A stretch of DNA of 64,000 nt. It comes from Dermacentor variabilis (taxonomy: Eukaryota; Arthropoda; Arachnida; Ixodida; Ixodidae). Position numbers and translations under genes: made by a program. This document shows, in pieces, positions 62,794 through 64,000 of this stretch. Where the stretch lies: positions 1 to 64,000 of the forward strand of contig NW_027460338.1 of the NCBI RefSeq assembly GCF_050947875.1, read 5' to 3'. The stretch's first letter is position 1, and each line of letters opens with the position of its first letter. The notes beneath the pieces were generated by a model that saw only the letters and a program-made list of their open reading frames with translations, did not search any database and was not told the DNA's origin.

Positions 62794-63883
62794 TTGCATG
62801 CATATCGTGTGGTTTTGCAGAAAACTGCGTCCGCGTCTACCAAAAGATGCATGCGCATGCTTAAAACGCGCTTTGGCACAAATCCATGTGCGGATGCTAA
62901 AAAGAGCAGCATCGGCATGCTTTTCACGTCGTTTGGTAGAAATCCACACGCGCGTTCTGCCAAAAGCACGATTTGCATGCATATCGTGTGGTTTTGCAGA
63001 AAACTGCGTCCGCGTCTACCAAAAGATGCATGCGCATGCTTAAAACGCGCTTTGGCACAAATCCATGTGCGGATGTTAAAAAGAGCAGCATCGGCATGCT
63101 TTTCACGTTGTTTGGTAGAAATCCACGCGCGCGTTCTGCCAAAAGCACCATTTGCATGCCTATCGTGTGGTTTTGCAGAAAACTGCGTCCGCGTCTACCA
63201 AAAGATGCATGCGCATGCTAAAAACGCGTTTTGGCACAAATCCATGTGCGGGTGCTAAAAAGAGCAGCATCGGCATGCTTTTCACGTTGTTTGGTAGAAA
63301 TCCACGCGCGCGTTCTGCCAAAAGCACCATTTGCATGCCTATCGTGTGGTTTTGCAGAAAACTGCGTCCGCGTCTACCAAAAGATGCATGCGCAAGCTTA
63401 AAACGCGCTTTGGCACAAATCCATGTGCGGGTGCTAAAAAGAGCAGCATCGGCATGCTTTTCACGTCGTTTGGTAGAAATCCACACGCGCGTTCTGCCAA
63501 AAGCACCATTTGCATGCATATCGTGTGGTTTTGCAGAAAACTGCGTCCGCGTCTACCAAAACATGCATGCGCATGCTAAAAACGCGTTTTGGCACAAATC
63601 CATGTGCGGATGTTAAAAAGAGCAGCATCGGCATGCTTTTCACGTCGTTTGGTAGAAATCCACACGCGCGTTCTGCCAAAAGCACGATTTGCATGCATAT
63701 CGTGTGGTTTTGCAGAAAACTGCGTCCGCGTCTACCAAAAGATGCATGCGCTTGCTAAAAACGCGTTTTGGCACAAATCCATGTGCGGATGTTAAAAAGA
63801 GCAGCATCGGCATGCTTTTCACGTCGTTTGGTAGAAATCCACGCGCGCGTTCTGCCAAAAGCACCATTTGCATGCATATCGTG

Positions 63884-64000
63884 TGATTTTGCAGAAAACT
63901 GCGTCCGCGTCTACCAAAAGATGCATGCGCATGCTTAAAACGCGCTTTGGCACAAATCCATGTGCGGATGTTAAAAAGAGCAGCATCGGCATGCTTTTCA
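63884..64000 (+). repeat. Partial monomer at the right window edge (117 bp)
   Basis: This is the first 117 bases of the next monomer, beginning TGATTTTGCAG with a private G to A at its third base and C62 type. It is cut by the window, not by biology: the last bases are ordinary array sequence (GGCATGCTTTTCA). Confidence 0.95.

Larger units (their letters stand above)
1..64000 (+). repeat. Satellite DNA array, 179-bp monomer, 357 full copies plus a partial
   Basis: Every segment of the window is a copy of the same 179-bp unit in the same orientation. The landmark TGGTTTTGCAG begins at 1, 180, 359 and so on to 63,884. Net small indels sum to -20, and 63,883 + 20 = 357 x 179, so no monomer-sized gap or foreign insertion is hidden. 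Most copies differ from each other at only a few positions. The monomer has 43 C and 43 G by hand count (48% G+C). Nucleosome-sized, head-to-tail arrays of this length are a hallmark of eukaryotic constitutive heterochromatin, often centromeric or subtelomeric. That location is inference, because neither array edge is in the window. The strand label simply follows the given sequence. Confidence 0.98.
32193..64000 (+). repeat. Domain B: second half of the array
   Basis: About 177 monomers carry variants that are absent or rare in domain A: CACGATTT (G161), ACGTTGTTT (T121), GTCCTGCC (C147), GTTATGCC (A148), AAAACATGC in place of AAAAGATGC, and CGCGCTTT (C62) as a common type. T45 is nearly absent, apart from an island at 38.8 kb. 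Position 172 is often C (GCATGCCTATCG). The right edge is outside the window. Confidence 0.85.
58856..64000 (+). repeat. Domain B super-repeat, unit 2, truncated by the window edge
   Basis: This follows unit 1 monomer by monomer with one extra monomer at about 60,467-60,645. Private changes include GCATCGCCATGC near 59,331, ATGTGGGGATG near 59,486, GTCCCCGTC near 60,681, CGTTTAGTAG near 62,573, GCGCAAGCTT near 63,391, GCGCTTGCT near 63,748 and GTGTGATTTTG near 63,880. No indel occurs between 53,256 and the end of the window, so phase is perfect across both units. Confidence 0.8.

Noticed and set aside
1..64000. CRISPR array
   Set aside because: The period is 179 bp with no unique spacers, the whole unit is repeated, and there are no cas genes.
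1..64000. CENP-B box (TTCG-N4-A-N2-CGGG)
   Set aside because: The only CGGG is in GTGCGGGTGC-type monomers, and the required TTCG and A upstream are absent. No match on either strand in the reference monomer or the common variants.
1..64000. Telomeric, rDNA spacer or minisatellite identity
   Set aside because: No TTAGGG-like or TTTAGGG-like runs, no rRNA sequence, and a unit length and higher-order structure typical of satellites.

Overview
The whole 64 kb window is one uninterrupted, head-to-tail satellite DNA array. It contains 357 complete copies of a 179-bp monomer plus a 117-bp partial copy at the right edge. The monomer count closes exactly: 63,883 bp plus a net 20 bp of small deletions equals 357 x 179. 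Every copy has the same orientation. I see no unique sequence, transposon, RNA gene, telomeric repeat, promoter, origin or credible protein-coding gene, and the array runs off both ends. A long, pure array of a nucleosome-sized monomer (about 48% G+C by hand count) with higher-order repeats is typical of eukaryotic centromeric, pericentromeric or subtelomeric heterochromatin. I do not recognise the family and cannot name the organism.

Monomer anatomy. The 179-bp unit is an old trimer of a ~60-bp element (59 + 60 + 60 bp). Each third ends in GCATGC, and two of the thirds share a TTTGG-x-A-x-AAATCCA block. The unit carries several perfect palindromes and alternating purine-pyrimidine runs. CpG is not depleted (15 per 179 bp, observed/expected about 1.45 by hand), yet many of the sites that distinguish monomer types are CpG to TpG/CpA transitions.

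Layout. Domain A (1 to ~32,155) is built from monomers that differ mainly at monomer positions 45, 53, 85, 88, 139 and 172. A segment of at least 7.0 kb at 1-7,023 recurs almost unchanged at 13,603-20,625. Between them lie a 12-mer/11-mer pair (8,396-12,512) and an 8-mer block (12,513-13,602). From 16,093 onward the domain is a tandem super-repeat of about 27-29 monomers (starts at 16,093, 20,924 and 25,933), with an extra 8-mer amplification at 28.4-31.3 kb.

At 32,120-32,192 the array switches to domain B. Its monomers have private variants: T at 121, G at 161, C at 147 or A at 148, and common C at 62. Domain B contains dispersed near-identical duplications (32.1-33.9 with 49.8-51.6 kb; 36.8-38.4 with 47.3-48.9 kb), an island of A-type monomers (38.6-39.2 kb), an indel-rich stretch (40.6-43.1 kb), and a second ~29-30-monomer super-repeat (53,665-58,855 and 58,856-64,000) that contains nested 5-mer duplications.

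No genes act together here. The interest lies in the nested amplification history, the domain switch, and whether the near-identical long duplications are biology or assembly.
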